Assembly (NCBI RefSeq): GCF_010669285.1
Contig: NZ_CP048711.1
Coordinates: 1,116,001 to 1,180,000, forward strand
Direction: 5' to 3'
DNA: 64,000 bases
DNA from: Kineobactrum salinum
GTDB taxonomy: Bacteria > Pseudomonadota > Gammaproteobacteria > Pseudomonadales > Halieaceae
The position numbers and the translations under genes were made by a program. Below, piece by piece: positions 30,630 to 39,281 of the stretch. Numbering within the stretch: position 1 is the stretch's first letter; the number at the start of each line of letters is the position of its first letter. Below the pieces are notes generated by a model, which ran no database searches, was not told where the DNA came from, and saw only the letters and a list, made by a program, of their open reading frames with translations.

Positions 30630-31200
30630 CTAACGGGAAAACTCCATTTGCCGGGCTGTCATCCGGGCCAGCTCCTCGCCACAGAGCCTGCCGACAACAT
30701 GCAGGCTCATATCGATACCGGCGGAGATACCGCCGGAGGTCAGCAGCCTGCCCTGATCGACCCAGCGCACACCTTCCACCACATCCAGCCGGGGGAACAA
30801 GCGCCGCAACTCCGCGATATCCTCCCAGTGGGTCGTCACCCGCTGCGATTGCAGCACACCCGCCTGTGCCAGCAGAAATGCACCCGTACAGACAGAGGCT
30901 GCAATGGACGCCTGTCCGGCCTGGGTGGCAATCCACTCCAATACCCAGGGCTTGCCCATCTCCACGGTATGCACGCCCCCGCTACAATCAAGACATCGAT
31001 GTCGGGATGATTGTAGAATCCATAGTCGGGAATCACCCGGTAACCCGCCCTGGCCACAACGGTTCCCCCGACTCCCCCACCAGGAACACTCGAAAAGGAT
31101 CGTCATTGCGGCACACCCGTGAAGCGGTGCTAAACACCTCGAAGGGACCGGAAAAATCGAGCACTTCCGCCTGATCATAAATGTAGATGCCGACATTCAT
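30630..31200 (-). CDS. DJ-1/PfpI-family protein, read with two frameshifts
   Basis: Reading from the ATG at 31200 gives MNVGIYIYDQAEVLDFSGPF, a typical DJ-1/PfpI (GlxA N-terminal-like) opening. The frame breaks at a C run near 31064-31068 (GGGGG on the coding strand) and again at the C5 run 30976-30980. Adding one G at each place restores the sequence through VLIVAGGVHTVEMG and the nucleophile elbow ASVCTGAFLLAQAG. The joined protein is about 190 residues, the usual length for a DJ-1 domain without an AraC domain. Both breaks are one-base deficits in G5 runs, like others in this window, so sequence error is likely. The exact activity is unknown. Confidence 0.78.
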
Positions 31201-31233
31201 CCAGCCTGGCTCCTGTTCACAAGCGGCCCTGGG

Positions 31234-31653
31234 TCAACAGCTCTGCCGGCCTAGTGGCGGCCCCTTGAGTTCCACGGTATTCCCTTCCGGATCGTCAATA
31301 TAGATTGACGGGCCTTCACCTTCCGCCCCGTTGCGTATTTCAGTGGGACCGGCCGCCACCCCTTGGCTCTGCAGGTGACGTCGAAGCGACACTTCGTCGA
31401 ATGGCTCCACCCGGAAACAAAAGTGATCGAGGTTGTGGCCCTCCTCGCCAGGGGCGGCGCCACCCTGCCGGCCGAGCTTGCCGTCCACCGGCACCAGATC
31501 CAGCAGCGACGCGCCGGCCCGCAGTTGTACCAGCCCTATCGCGTCATCGCGGCGTTCCACCGTGCAATTGAGGACGCCGCAATAAAAGTCGAGCATTGTG
31601 TCCAGGTTGACCACCCTTAACACGAGATGGTCCAATTCACGCACTTGAATCAT
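31234..31653 (-). CDS. VOC (glyoxalase/bleomycin-resistance fold) family protein
   Basis: A 139-residue protein from the Met at 31653 (MIQVRELDHLVLRV). Features of the vicinal-oxygen-chelate fold are clear: RELDHLVLRVVNLDTMLDFYCGVLNC, the HNLDHFCFRVEPFD second half and the IYIDDPEGNTVELKG end carrying the metal-ligand glutamate. It resembles the group often annotated as virulence-type or lyase-like VOC proteins. The substrate is not predictable. Its start overlaps the end of a VOC-like gene remnant by about 17 bp. Confidence 0.83.
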   Translation of the reverse strand: MIQVRELDHLVLRVVNLDTMLDFYCGVLNCTVERRDDAIGLVQLRAGASLLDLVPVDGKLGRQGGAAPGEEGHNLDHFCFRVEPFDEVSLRRHLQSQGVAAGPTEIRNGAEGEGPSIYIDDPEGNTVELKGPPLGRQSC

Positions 31654-31770
31654 AGGTCTGTCTCTCAAACTCGATCAGGCAAAAGCCATGCCCGAATGGG
31701 TCGGAAAATGTGACACATTTCGACCCGCGCCATTGCATGCGTTCGCTTTCAGGGACATCGGCTGTCTTAC
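31637..31770 (-). pseudogene. C-terminal remnant of a second VOC-family gene
   Basis: On the minus strand about 25-40 codons end in RGSKCVTFSDPFGHGFCLIEF. The SDPFGHGFCLI segment is the characteristic last strand of VOC proteins, but nothing of the N-terminal 80-100 residues is found. Upstream, the frame runs out of similarity and then into the 3' end of the gene at 31830. I read it as the tail of a gene lost by deletion. A frameshift beyond recognition is possible but less likely. It overlaps the intact VOC gene downstream. Confidence 0.55.
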
Positions 31771-31829
31771 CAGGGACGGTCCACCTTTGTTCCAACGCAT
31801 GGCGCCTGCCTTCCGGTCCCTTGATCCTG

Positions 31830-32372
31830 TCAGCCTTCCCGGCGGTTGTGCCTGAATTCCAACAGCCGGTCACGGACTGAATTCATCGTAACATTGCGCT
31901 GCGCGAGGTACAGCCCTGCCAGGTATCCGGCGTAGGCCGCCACCAACCAGAGAAATATGGACGCACCACCCGCCACATCGGGCCACCAGGTAAACCAGAT
32001 GAATGCCATCACGAAGTTCACAAACTGATTGACCAAAAAGCTGATCACAAACGCGAGGATACCGTCCTCGAACAGCGCCGCAAAGCCATTGAAATCCGCC
32101 AGAAACGCTGCCAGCTCGGTGAGCTCGATACAGGCGAAGGTCCAGAGCGCCGCGACGCCGTAGAAGCCGCCGCCAAACCTCATCCATCGGGTACTCAGGA
32201 AATCGCTCTTGTCCTTCTTGGACTCCGTCTTGATGCGTTTGAGCTGGCTCTTGAAGGCTTTTCCATCCAGCCCCCGCTCCAGCCGGCCCGCGGCATAGAG
32301 CCGATCAAACAACCACCAGCTGAGCAGGGTCACCGGCAATGCAAGCGATGCAGCAGTGATCAGCACAATCAT
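31830..32372 (-). CDS. Conserved hypothetical membrane protein
   Basis: A 180-residue protein. An N-terminal hydrophobic segment (about 3-20) is followed by a strongly basic cytoplasmic stretch with KAFKSQLKRIKTESKKDKSDF and then three more hydrophobic segments (about 68-90, 105-125 and 132-155). I recognise no family by name. It lies downstream of the TPR protein gene, separated by a GC-rich hairpin, so it may have its own promoter. Nothing suggests a specific function. Confidence 0.7.
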   Translation of the reverse strand: MIVLITAASLALPVTLLSWWLFDRLYAAGRLERGLDGKAFKSQLKRIKTESKKDKSDFLSTRWMRFGGGFYGVAALWTFACIELTELAAFLADFNGFAALFEDGILAFVISFLVNQFVNFVMAFIWFTWWPDVAGGASIFLWLVAAYAGYLAGLYLAQRNVTMNSVRDRLLEFRHNRREG

Positions 32373-32398
32373 CGGAAACCACCTTATCTGTTAGGTAA

Positions 32399-32423
32399 TC
32401 GGGGCAGGCTCCGCCTGCCCCGA
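32399..32423 (-). terminator. GC-rich hairpin after the TPR gene
   Basis: TCGGGGCAGGC and GCCTGCCCCGA form a perfect 11-bp stem with a 3-nt loop, 22 bp beyond the stop of the gene at 32445 on the minus strand. There is no strong T tract, so this is a hairpin with probable rather than certain terminator function. Confidence 0.6.
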
Positions 32424-32444
32424 TCAGCAGGTGACGCCATTGCC

Positions 32445-34154
32445 CTAAAGCCGCGAGGCTGCCAGCTCCATATCGGCATGGGCCCATGCCCGGTCGAAGC
32501 GGGCACTGACTTCCATCGCCTCGGCTTCCCGCCCTTGGGCATCCAGCGCCCGGGCCAGCCCGAACAGCGACCAGCCGTTGTCCGGGTTGCGCTTCAGCTC
32601 CGCGCGGTAGACAGCCTCGGCCTCTGCGGCCTGGCCGGCTTCCAGCAATACCGCACCGAGAGTCTGGCGCACCGGGGCGTGCCAGCCCGGCGGTTCATCG
32701 TAGGGAATGTCGTCCTCCATCTCGACGGCTTCGCGCAGCGCGGCCACCGCGGTGTCGGTATCTCCGCGGGCGGCAGCCAGCTCGCCGGCCACCACTCGCT
32801 CTGCCACCTCCACGTTGCGCAGCAGTGAATAGCGTCCCCACACCTGCAGTGATTCGATGTGACTGTCATCCCGCGCCGCCAACAATGCATCGTGGTGCTG
32901 TTTCGCCTCTGCCAACCGCTGCTGACGAATGGCGGCCATGCCCTGGGCATAATGCCAGATGGCGACCTGAAAGGGCAGGTCCTGCTCCGGTTCAGGAGTA
33001 GCGACGATCTCCTCCCAGAGGCCAAAGCGTACCCTGGCGAACAGTGGGGTCAGGGAGAAGTACTGCATTGCCTCCATGCCCGGCATACGCATCAACTCGG
33101 GGTCGCTGGTGCGCTCACCAGTGCTTTCGGCAGCGGCAAGGGCGGTAGCCCGCTCGCCTGCCATCGTGGCGGCAAACCACAGGAAATGGTGGTTGTGGGG
33201 CACATAGCCCAGGGGATACACACCGGGGGTCGGCCGGCAGGCGGCCAGGTAGAGATCGTCGGCCTTGATCGCATCCTCGTTCACCAGCACCGCATCATGC
33301 CAGCGTCCCACCCGGGCATAAATGTGTGCGGGCATGTGCACCAGATGGCCGGAACCGGGGATCAGGTCCCGCAGGCGGTCCGCCGCCGCGGCACCGCGCT
33401 GGGGGTCTGGCGAGGCCTCCACTGCATGGATGTAGAGATGCAGAGCACCGGGATGGGCGTCATTGCGTGCCAATACCGATTCAAGGCGGGCGACGATCTG
33501 GTTGGTATTGCCCTTGGCATTGCCCTCGGCATCCCAGAAATCCCAGGGCTGCAGGTTCATCAGCGCTTCCGCGTGGAAGGTGGCTGCATCCAGGTCCTCA
33601 GGGTACTGCTGCACCAGTTCGCCCATGGCTTTTGCATAGGCAAGGTCCAGCGCGGTGCGATCCTCCGGCGGATGCTCGGCATAGCGGCTTGCCAGGGCTT
33701 CAATATAGGCCCGCTGCCGGGGCTCGGCGGTGGCCGTCAGTTGCCGGGCCGCCTGCAGTCGCTCCCAGGCTGTGGCATTATTCTCGGGATCCATGCCGGC
33801 ATTGACATGGGGTCCCAGCACCAGCGCCGCACCCCACCAGCACATTGCACAATCGGGATCCAGCTCCAGGGCCCGCAGGAAAGAACGTTCGGCGGCATCG
33901 TGATTGAAGCCATAGCTGAGCATCAATCCCTGGTCGAACCAGCGCTGTACCTCGGGATTGTCGCTAATGACCGCCAGGCGGTGATCACCCAGACCCTCGA
34001 GCAGCGTGGCACCAACCGGTGCTATGTCAGGCAGGACCGACGCAGAGACCGCGCCGGCACCAGCCACCGTCGGAGGACGGCTGCCAACGGTTATATACAA
34101 AAGCCCGGCAATAGCAGCTATGCTTATCAGGGCGAGAGAGAAAACAGGTTTCAT
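32445..34154 (-). CDS. Tetratricopeptide-repeat protein with N-terminal membrane anchor
   Basis: A 569-residue protein from the Met at 34154 (MKPVFSLALISIAAIAG), preceded by a strong GGAGGTG. The N-terminal hydrophobic stretch is a signal anchor or signal peptide. TPR-like helices are visible near residues 75-110 (QGLMLSYGFNHDAAERSFLRALELDPDCAMCWWG) and at the C-terminus (LEAGQAAEAEAVYRAELKRNPDNGWSLFGLA). The centre contains HPGALHLYIHAVEASPDP and HMPAHIYARVGRWHDAV, conserved in a family of uncharacterised bacterial TPR proteins. The role is unknown; it is likely periplasmic. Confidence 0.83.
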   Translation of the reverse strand: MKPVFSLALISIAAIAGLLYITVGSRPPTVAGAGAVSASVLPDIAPVGATLLEGLGDHRLAVISDNPEVQRWFDQGLMLSYGFNHDAAERSFLRALELDPDCAMCWWGAALVLGPHVNAGMDPENNATAWERLQAARQLTATAEPRQRAYIEALASRYAEHPPEDRTALDLAYAKAMGELVQQYPEDLDAATFHAEALMNLQPWDFWDAEGNAKGNTNQIVARLESVLARNDAHPGALHLYIHAVEASPDPQRGAAAADRLRDLIPGSGHLVHMPAHIYARVGRWHDAVLVNEDAIKADDLYLAACRPTPGVYPLGYVPHNHHFLWFAATMAGERATALAAAESTGERTSDPELMRMPGMEAMQYFSLTPLFARVRFGLWEEIVATPEPEQDLPFQVAIWHYAQGMAAIRQQRLAEAKQHHDALLAARDDSHIESLQVWGRYSLLRNVEVAERVVAGELAAARGDTDTAVAALREAVEMEDDIPYDEPPGWHAPVRQTLGAVLLEAGQAAEAEAVYRAELKRNPDNGWSLFGLARALDAQGREAEAMEVSARFDRAWAHADMELAASRL

Positions 34155-34353
34155 GGTGCACCTCCGTACGCTGCGAACCGCGGTGCGAAGTTGCACCCCT
34201 GGCGGCTGCAGCAGATTATTTTGTAGTGTTCAGCGAATGACAACCCGTGCGGAAACCGCGGTGCAATGGCTCGCGTGAGACACAGTGGTTTATAGTCGAC
34301 GAACGCCGTTTGCGCCAGCCCGATTCCGGGATCACAGCCTGGGGGGAGAGTTT

Positions 34354-34965
34354 ATGTCAAAAGTCACGATCTGGTCGCTGACTGCGCTGGCTATTGTGGC
34401 GCTGGCCGTCAGCGTTGTATTCCTGGCACGCGAGCCCGCGCGCCCGGTCCCGCAGGTAGGCATCCTGCTGGACACCCCTGCCGCTGTTTCTGCCTTCGAA
34501 CTGGTCGATCATCGCAGCGCGACCTACAACCAGGCTTCCCTGGCAGGGCACTGGACTCTGGTGTTTCCCGGCTTTACCCATTGCCCCGATATCTGCCCGA
34601 CCACACTGACGACCCTCGACCGGATGCAGGGGCTGCTGGGAGAGCATGCCAGCGGGCTGCAGGTGGTGCTGCTAAGCGTAGATCCGGAGCGGGATACCCC
34701 GGATGTGCTGGCCGATTACCTTGGCTATTTCAATCCCGGCTTCGTGGGCCTCACCGGGGAGCCGGCAGAGTTGGACAACCTTTACCGCAGTCTTGGCGTC
34801 AACCACATTCGCATTCCCGGCGCCAACGGGGAATACAGCGTGGATCATTCAGCGGCGTTGATGCTGATTGACCCCGAGGGACGATTGGTGGCTTATTTCA
34901 CACCACCGTTCAGGGCCCGGGAGCTGGCCGCGGATCTGTCATTGCTGGTAGCGACGAGTCGTTGA
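34354..34965 (+). CDS. SCO1/SenC/PrrC-family copper chaperone
   Basis: A 203-residue protein with an N-terminal membrane anchor (residues 4-27) and a thioredoxin-like periplasmic domain. The copper-binding motif FTHCPDICP has cysteines at 77 and 81, and the third ligand is His165 in YSVDHSAALML. SCO proteins deliver copper to the CuA site of cytochrome c oxidase or act as thiol oxidoreductases. No oxidase genes are near. The ATG at 34354 follows GGGGGGAGAG; a longer frame from 34285 is unlikely. Confidence 0.9.
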   Translation: MSKVTIWSLTALAIVALAVSVVFLAREPARPVPQVGILLDTPAAVSAFELVDHRSATYNQASLAGHWTLVFPGFTHCPDICPTTLTTLDRMQGLLGEHASGLQVVLLSVDPERDTPDVLADYLGYFNPGFVGLTGEPAELDNLYRSLGVNHIRIPGANGEYSVDHSAALMLIDPEGRLVAYFTPPFRARELAADLSLLVATSR

Positions 34966-35050
34966 CCGTCTTCGACAATACGTCATCCCCTCGTCAATCC
35001 CGCCGTAGATAGCCGCAGGCCAGTTTGCTTCGCTTACCGCCGTTGCGTCG

Positions 35051-35214
35051 CTACTCGGTCTTGATCCCGGTGAGCTTGTCCGTCGCAGACGCAAGGGTTT
35101 GGCCGACATCGAGACCATGGAACCAGGCGCTATTGGTGCCAAAGATCGCTGTCTTTACGGGCCCGACTGCAATTTCGTCGGCGGAGGGTAACGATCTCAG
35201 TTGTTCAGCAGATT
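35051..35214 (-). other. Short orphan reading frame downstream of the polyamine-synthase-like gene
   Basis: About 50 codons ending at 35051 read KTAIFGTNSAWFHGLDVGQT followed by a lysine-rich end. It overlaps the 3' end of the synthase-like gene in another frame. Composition looks protein-like, but I find no family and no good start. It could be the tail of a lost gene. The rest of the 34966-35196 gap shows nothing else. Confidence 0.22.
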
Positions 35215-36118
35215 GACCGGTGCGTACTGGTCCGTGAGAATCCGGGCTTTTCTGCTCCAGTCCTGCCCCGCATCCATTAGCGGCGGATACTCACTTGCGT
35301 CCATACCGAAGCGTTCGAGTCGCGATTGCAAGGTTCGCGCCCGCTGCGCTAGAGTTTCTTTCCCTGGCAGTGGCTGCATGGAGGCGACGATTACCCGGTT
35401 GCCGGTGCCGGATCTGCGGATGTTGTAGAACCGGCCGAACACCTTGCTGTAGGTGGCCGATTCCGCATCGTAGAGTCTGCTGGAGGAAAAAGTATTGGCC
35501 ACCAGGATGCCATGGGGCGACAACAGGGCCTTCACTTCCTCCAGGAATTCCCGCGCCATCAGGTGTTCCGGGATATACTCGCCGTTGAAGGCATCCAGGA
35601 TCACCAGATCGAACTGCTCCCCCGCAGCCCGGCCCGCTTCACGTAAACGCGGCCGTCCACCGTCTCTACCCTGACCCTGTCGGTCTCGGTGAAGGCAAAG
35701 AATTCCCTGGCGATCCTGACGACCGCCTCATCGATCTCGACAACGACGATCCTGGCCTCGGGAAACAGTGTGCTGTAGGTATTGATCAGCGTACCCCGCC
35801 CAGGCCGATAATGAGAATACGTTCAGGGTTGTCCTGCACCATCAGACTGGAAAGCACCATCTTCGGATAGGGAAACACCAGCTTGTCGTAATCGTCCAGG
35901 TAACGGCAACTCTGGTTCTGGCCGCGCCGTTCGGTGATAGTGAAGCGCATGCAACGCCGGTTGGCGTCTTCGGTGACGAGGATATTACGGTAGAGAGAGC
36001 GTTCCTGATGAATGATTCGCACACCCTTCTGTGCCCCGGCGGTATACGAAAACACCAGCAGGATCAGGCTGATCAGTAAGGGTGGCAATCCGCAACGTAG
36101 TACATTGAGCGCGTTCAC
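35197..36118 (-). pseudogene. Spermidine-synthase-like protein, two frameshifts
   Basis: The reading starts with a GTG at 36118 that overlaps the stop of the upstream membrane-protein gene (GTGA). The first part has a hydrophobic N-terminus and the methyltransferase-like core ILIIGLGG. After one extra G at the GGGG near 35796-35799, the frame continues TLINTYSTLFPEARIVVVEIDEAVV, the Rossmann acid loop of polyamine aminopropyltransferases. A second extra G near 35630 joins it to DLVILDAFNGEYIPEHL and the LTDQYAPVNLL end. The joined protein is about 307 residues. Whether the breaks are real or sequence error is open. Confidence 0.7.
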
Positions 36119-36754
36119 GAAGTAGTCTGAAGATCCTGTAGTCGTTGAATTTTGTACCCCGAGAACACGGCCAGGCCGCCGCTGAGGGTCAGTATCAGGC
36201 ACATGGTAGCCAGTATCTGATTCACTTCGAACCACAACACGAAATAAAACGATGTGCCCAGGGTACCCAGAGCACTGCCCAGTGTGGAAACGAAGTACAG
36301 CAGGCCGGCCACCTGGCCACTGTGATGCCTGTCACTGACCAGCAGCCGCACCGAGTAGGGAGCTATCATCCCCAGTACCGCAGTGGGCAGAAAAAACAAC
36401 AGCATGGAGACTACAAAGGAGCCGTAGCGCGGATCTTCAATGCGCAGAAACACCGCTTCCATGATGCTGTTGCCCCGGAAGATCAGGGGTAGTAGCAGGG
36501 CCGCCGCGATCAGATAGAAACTGCCGTAGCGCTTCAGGTTGGGATGATACAGCGACAGGCGCCCCCGCACAGGTAGCCCAGTGACAGGGAGAGCATGAAC
36601 ACCGTGATGATGCTGCCCACACATAAATGCTGCTGCCGAAGTACGGAGCCAGTATCCGGCCGCCCAGCAGCTCGACAGACATGATGATGAAGCCGCTGAT
36701 AAAGGCCAGACCAAGTACCAGCGCATTGCGGGAAACGGATTGCGGTGAATTCAT
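36115..36754 (-). pseudogene. Membrane half of a fused-MFS/spermidine-synthase-type system, two frameshifts
   Basis: It begins MNSPQSVSRNALVLGLAFIS with GFIIMSVELLGGRILAPYFG, the recognisable first helix region of the MFS-like membrane domain found fused or adjacent to bacterial spermidine synthases. Extra Gs at the GGG near 36622-36624 and the G5 near 36562-36566 restore YVWGSIITVFMLSLSLGYLC and GGRLSLYHPNLKRYG. The remainder has several transmembrane helices and ends just at the GTG of the synthase-like gene. The start codon lies directly against a MITE terminus (TTAA-ATG), whose end supplies AGAGGTG as the only Shine-Dalgarno-like sequence. Confidence 0.68.
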
Positions 36755-36964
36755 TTAAGGCACCTCTGATTAATTCGGTAGCGCCTCAGGCTTTGCCTTG
36801 ACGCGGTCGGCAAGGCAAAGCCCCGCAGGGCGGGCCTCTGGCGCACACTGGTCTGCGTTGCGGCACTCGTCAAGGACAACCAGCCTTGACCTTCGCACCG
36901 CGCCTTGCCAGTGCGCGCCAGAGGCTCCGCTGAGGCACTGCCGAATTAATCAGAGGTGCCTTAA
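36755..36964. mobile_element. MITE-like element with long terminal inverted repeats and TTAA flanks
   Basis: A 202-bp element (36759-36960) begins GGCACCTCTGATTAATTCGG and ends with its inverted copy; about 29 of 31 terminal bases pair. Further inside, CCTCTGGCGCACACTGG and CCAGTGCGCGCCAGAGG are also inverted. Both ends are flanked by TTAA (36755-36758 and 36961-36964), a possible 4-bp target duplication of the YTAR type used by IS5-group elements. That family assignment is inference. There is no coding capacity. The rest of the gap to 37114 shows nothing I can name. Confidence 0.8.
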
Positions 36965-37114
36965 CAGTACGGCTCGCCGAAGATGAAGTGCAAGGCAGGA
37001 ATGACAGAATCATTCCCGGATCGCAGCGGAGTATAGCACCGACAATGCAAATCAAAGTATCAGTGAAGCCAAACCGTAGCCACCCTGCGACATCTGAGGC
37101 GGGCATGGGAGCTT

Positions 37115-37600
37115 TTAAATACCGACATACCGCATCGCGACGTTACAGCGCTCGTAGGCGCTACCGAATCGCTGCATGATGTCCTCGCAATGCCGGAAAC
37201 CGTTTTTTTCATACAAATGAATGGCCGCCTCGCAGCGGCGGTTGGTCAGCAGGAACAGGCACTGCATGTTCATCTGCCCGGCTCGCGCCAGCACATACTG
37301 CAGCAGTTGCTCGCCCACCTTCAAACCGCGGGCACTCTCGGTGACGCCCATCTTGGTCAGCTCGTAGACTCCCGCCTCCTGCTTGAGCAGGGCACAGGTA
37401 CCGACCACACCATGCTGCGGATGGCGGGCGAACCAGATCTTGCCACCGGGGGCGATCACCTTCGCCACCGGATCTTCCAGCATGGCGACGTCGGTAGCCT
37501 CCAGGCTAAACATGCTCTCTATCCACTGCTGGTTGATGGTTTGGAAATACGGCGCCAGCTCAGGGCCAAAGGGAAGAATTTCAAGATCGCGTGGGCTCAT
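37115..37600 (-). CDS. GNAT-family N-acetyltransferase
   Basis: A 161-residue protein from the Met at 37600. The acetyl-CoA-binding region reads MGVTESARGLKVGEQLLQYVL, a GNAT motif A of the R/Q-x-x-G-x-G/A type in slightly altered form. YEKNGFRHCED is the typical motif B tail. The substrate is unknown. It overlaps the MarR-type regulator gene upstream by 20 bp in a different frame, so the two are translationally coupled. MarR-GNAT pairs are common in proteobacteria. Confidence 0.85.
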   Translation of the reverse strand: MSPRDLEILPFGPELAPYFQTINQQWIESMFSLEATDVAMLEDPVAKVIAPGGKIWFARHPQHGVVGTCALLKQEAGVYELTKMGVTESARGLKVGEQLLQYVLARAGQMNMQCLFLLTNRRCEAAIHLYEKNGFRHCEDIMQRFGSAYERCNVAMRYVGI

Positions 37601-38078
37601 CGTAAAACTCCAGAGTACGTTGCAACAGGGATTTGCGAGCGAGGGCCTGTTCGCATTTCTGCAGTGCATGGTAGAAGTCGTTGTCCAGTTCAGTACACAG
37701 TTGCTCCGCGGCCCGGTGCACAGCACGCCACATCGGCTGCATGCACTCGACCTGCGCCCTGCCCTTGTCAGTCAGCGCCAGCAGCCTGCGCCGCGAATCC
37801 CGCTCACAGGGATCGGTACTGATCAATCCCTGCTCCACCAACTGGTGGGTAAATTGACTGATTGCTGGCTGCGATAACCCCAGGTAGTCCGCGGCCTCCA
37901 TCACGCCGATGCGATCCTTCTGGTAGAGCAGGGCGAGCAGCGTAAACCACTTGGGTTGCACATCGAGGCCGAAGTGGCGGTAGACATTGGCGGCGTCAGC
38001 CATCATGTGTTCGGACAGTCGCTTGAGGCGGCTTCCCAGGGCCAGTTCGCCGAGCTCATCCAGAAAATCCTGGGTCAT
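37581..38078 (-). CDS. MarR-family transcriptional regulator
   Basis: A 165-residue dimeric winged-helix regulator. The recognition region reads GVMEAADYLGLSQPAISQFTHQLVEQGLI, followed by the wing with the conserved acidic-basic DPCERDSRRRLLALTDKG. It overlaps the GNAT acetyltransferase gene by 20 bp and probably autoregulates the pair. The upstream 220-bp gap (38079-38299) is more AT-rich near 38100-38125 and may hold the operator, but no clear palindrome stands out. The ligand is unknown. Confidence 0.9.
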   Translation of the reverse strand: MTQDFLDELGELALGSRLKRLSEHMMADAANVYRHFGLDVQPKWFTLLALLYQKDRIGVMEAADYLGLSQPAISQFTHQLVEQGLISTDPCERDSRRRLLALTDKGRAQVECMQPMWRAVHRAAEQLCTELDNDFYHALQKCEQALARKSLLQRTLEFYDEPTRS

Positions 38079-38299
38079 ACAGTCACCAAAGCCGCAAGTA
38101 CATAAGTATTTATATAACTGCTTATTTGAAAATGCAAGCCCTGACGCTGCTGTCGTGGAGTCGGGCTGGCAACCTGTCGCTTTTCGACTTCCCGGCGATT
38201 CACCTATAAGATCGGAGGGACAGTTGGGCGCCGCGAAATGTCACGCTCGCTTCCAGACAGCCGGCTACCGTATCCCGGCGATTCGGACCATGAGCCTTT

Positions 38300-39211
38300 A
38301 TGCCGGACTTGCAGATGGAAAAAGAACGCAAGGTCGAAGATCTGATCAGCGATGAGCTCGCGCTTTGGCGGATACTGTTCGAGCAGTCCCGGGATGGACT
38401 CGTAGTACTTGAAATGGACGGCAGCGTATACAGGGCAAACCAACGATATTCCGACATGCTGGGTTATTCACCAGAAGAGACAGCCAAACTGCATGTATGG
38501 GACTGGGATATTCAGTTCAGCAAGGAGGAAATCCTGGAGTTACTCCGAGTGGTTGACACCTCAGGCGCCCATATCGAGACCCAACAACGCCGGAAAGACG
38601 GAAAAATCATTGATGTAGAGCTCAGTAATAACGGCGCCTTTTATAAAGGGAAAAAACTGATTTTCTGCATTGTCAGGGATGTCACCGAGCGCAAGAGGAT
38701 TGAGGAGAAAATTCACAGGCTCGCCACCACAGATGGTCTTACAGGCATAGTCAACCGGCAGGAATTCAACCGGATACTGGAAGACGAGCTCATACGCTCC
38801 AGTCGATATGGCACCACTTTGTCCCTGATAATGTATGACCTTGATCATTTCAAGGACATCAATGATCACTTCGGTCACGATGGCGGTGACCGCGTTCTGC
38901 GAACTGTGGTGGGTCTGGTCAACGACAGTATCCGCAGCTCCGATGTCCAGGCGCGATGGGGCGGCGAGGAATTCATGGTGTTGCTGCCGCAATCAGGGCT
39001 GGCGGCGGCAGAGCGCGTCGCAGACAAGTTGTGCGAAACCATCGCTCAACACCAGTTTGCCGGAATCGGAGCCGTCACCGCGAGTTTCGGTGTGGTGGAA
39101 CTCAAACCAGGTGAAAATTCCGACTCATTGGAAAAACGAGTGGATGATGCGCTCTACCGGGCGAAGGCCAGGGGCAGAAACCGCGTAGAGTCCGACGATG
39201 GTGGACCATAG
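38300..39211 (+). CDS. PAS-GGDEF diguanylate cyclase
   Basis: A 303-residue cytoplasmic protein. An N-terminal PAS domain with PAC (about residues 18-135; ending FCIVRDVTERKRIEEKIHRL) is joined by a signalling helix to a GGDEF domain (about 138-298). The active-site loop reads WGGEEF, a functional variant. No RxxD inhibitory site is evident: the residues before the loop are SSDVQARWGGEEF. It makes c-di-GMP in response to an unknown PAS signal. It is probably monocistronic; the dnaE2 control region and the IS follow it. Confidence 0.9.
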   Translation: MPDLQMEKERKVEDLISDELALWRILFEQSRDGLVVLEMDGSVYRANQRYSDMLGYSPEETAKLHVWDWDIQFSKEEILELLRVVDTSGAHIETQQRRKDGKIIDVELSNNGAFYKGKKLIFCIVRDVTERKRIEEKIHRLATTDGLTGIVNRQEFNRILEDELIRSSRYGTTLSLIMYDLDHFKDINDHFGHDGGDRVLRTVVGLVNDSIRSSDVQARWGGEEFMVLLPQSGLAAAERVADKLCETIAQHQFAGIGAVTASFGVVELKPGENSDSLEKRVDDALYRAKARGRNRVESDDGGP

Positions 39212-39269
39212 TTCAGATTGCGACTGAACGAAAATAAATGCGCTCTTGAAAATCTGCCCAGCTATAGTA

Positions 39270-39281
39270 CTGTATATACAT
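39270..39281 (+). promoter_or_regulatory. Left part of a LexA box split by an insertion sequence
   Basis: CTGT followed by ATATACAT (39274-39281), the left copy of the 8-bp target duplication. The matching ACAG half lies beyond the IS at 40620. A TTGAAA at 39246-39251 and the TACTGT at 39268-39273 (16-bp spacer) are candidate promoter elements left stranded upstream of the IS; that assignment is inference. Confidence 0.88.

Noticed and set aside
32859-34226. A 455-codon plus-strand open frame
   Set aside because: It is antisense to the TPR protein gene, which has a signal sequence, ribosome binding site and repeats. The plus-strand product shows no family features.
38204-38457. Minus-strand frames at the start of the PAS-GGDEF gene
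   Set aside because: They overlap the N-terminal coding part of a clear diguanylate cyclase gene and have no independent support.
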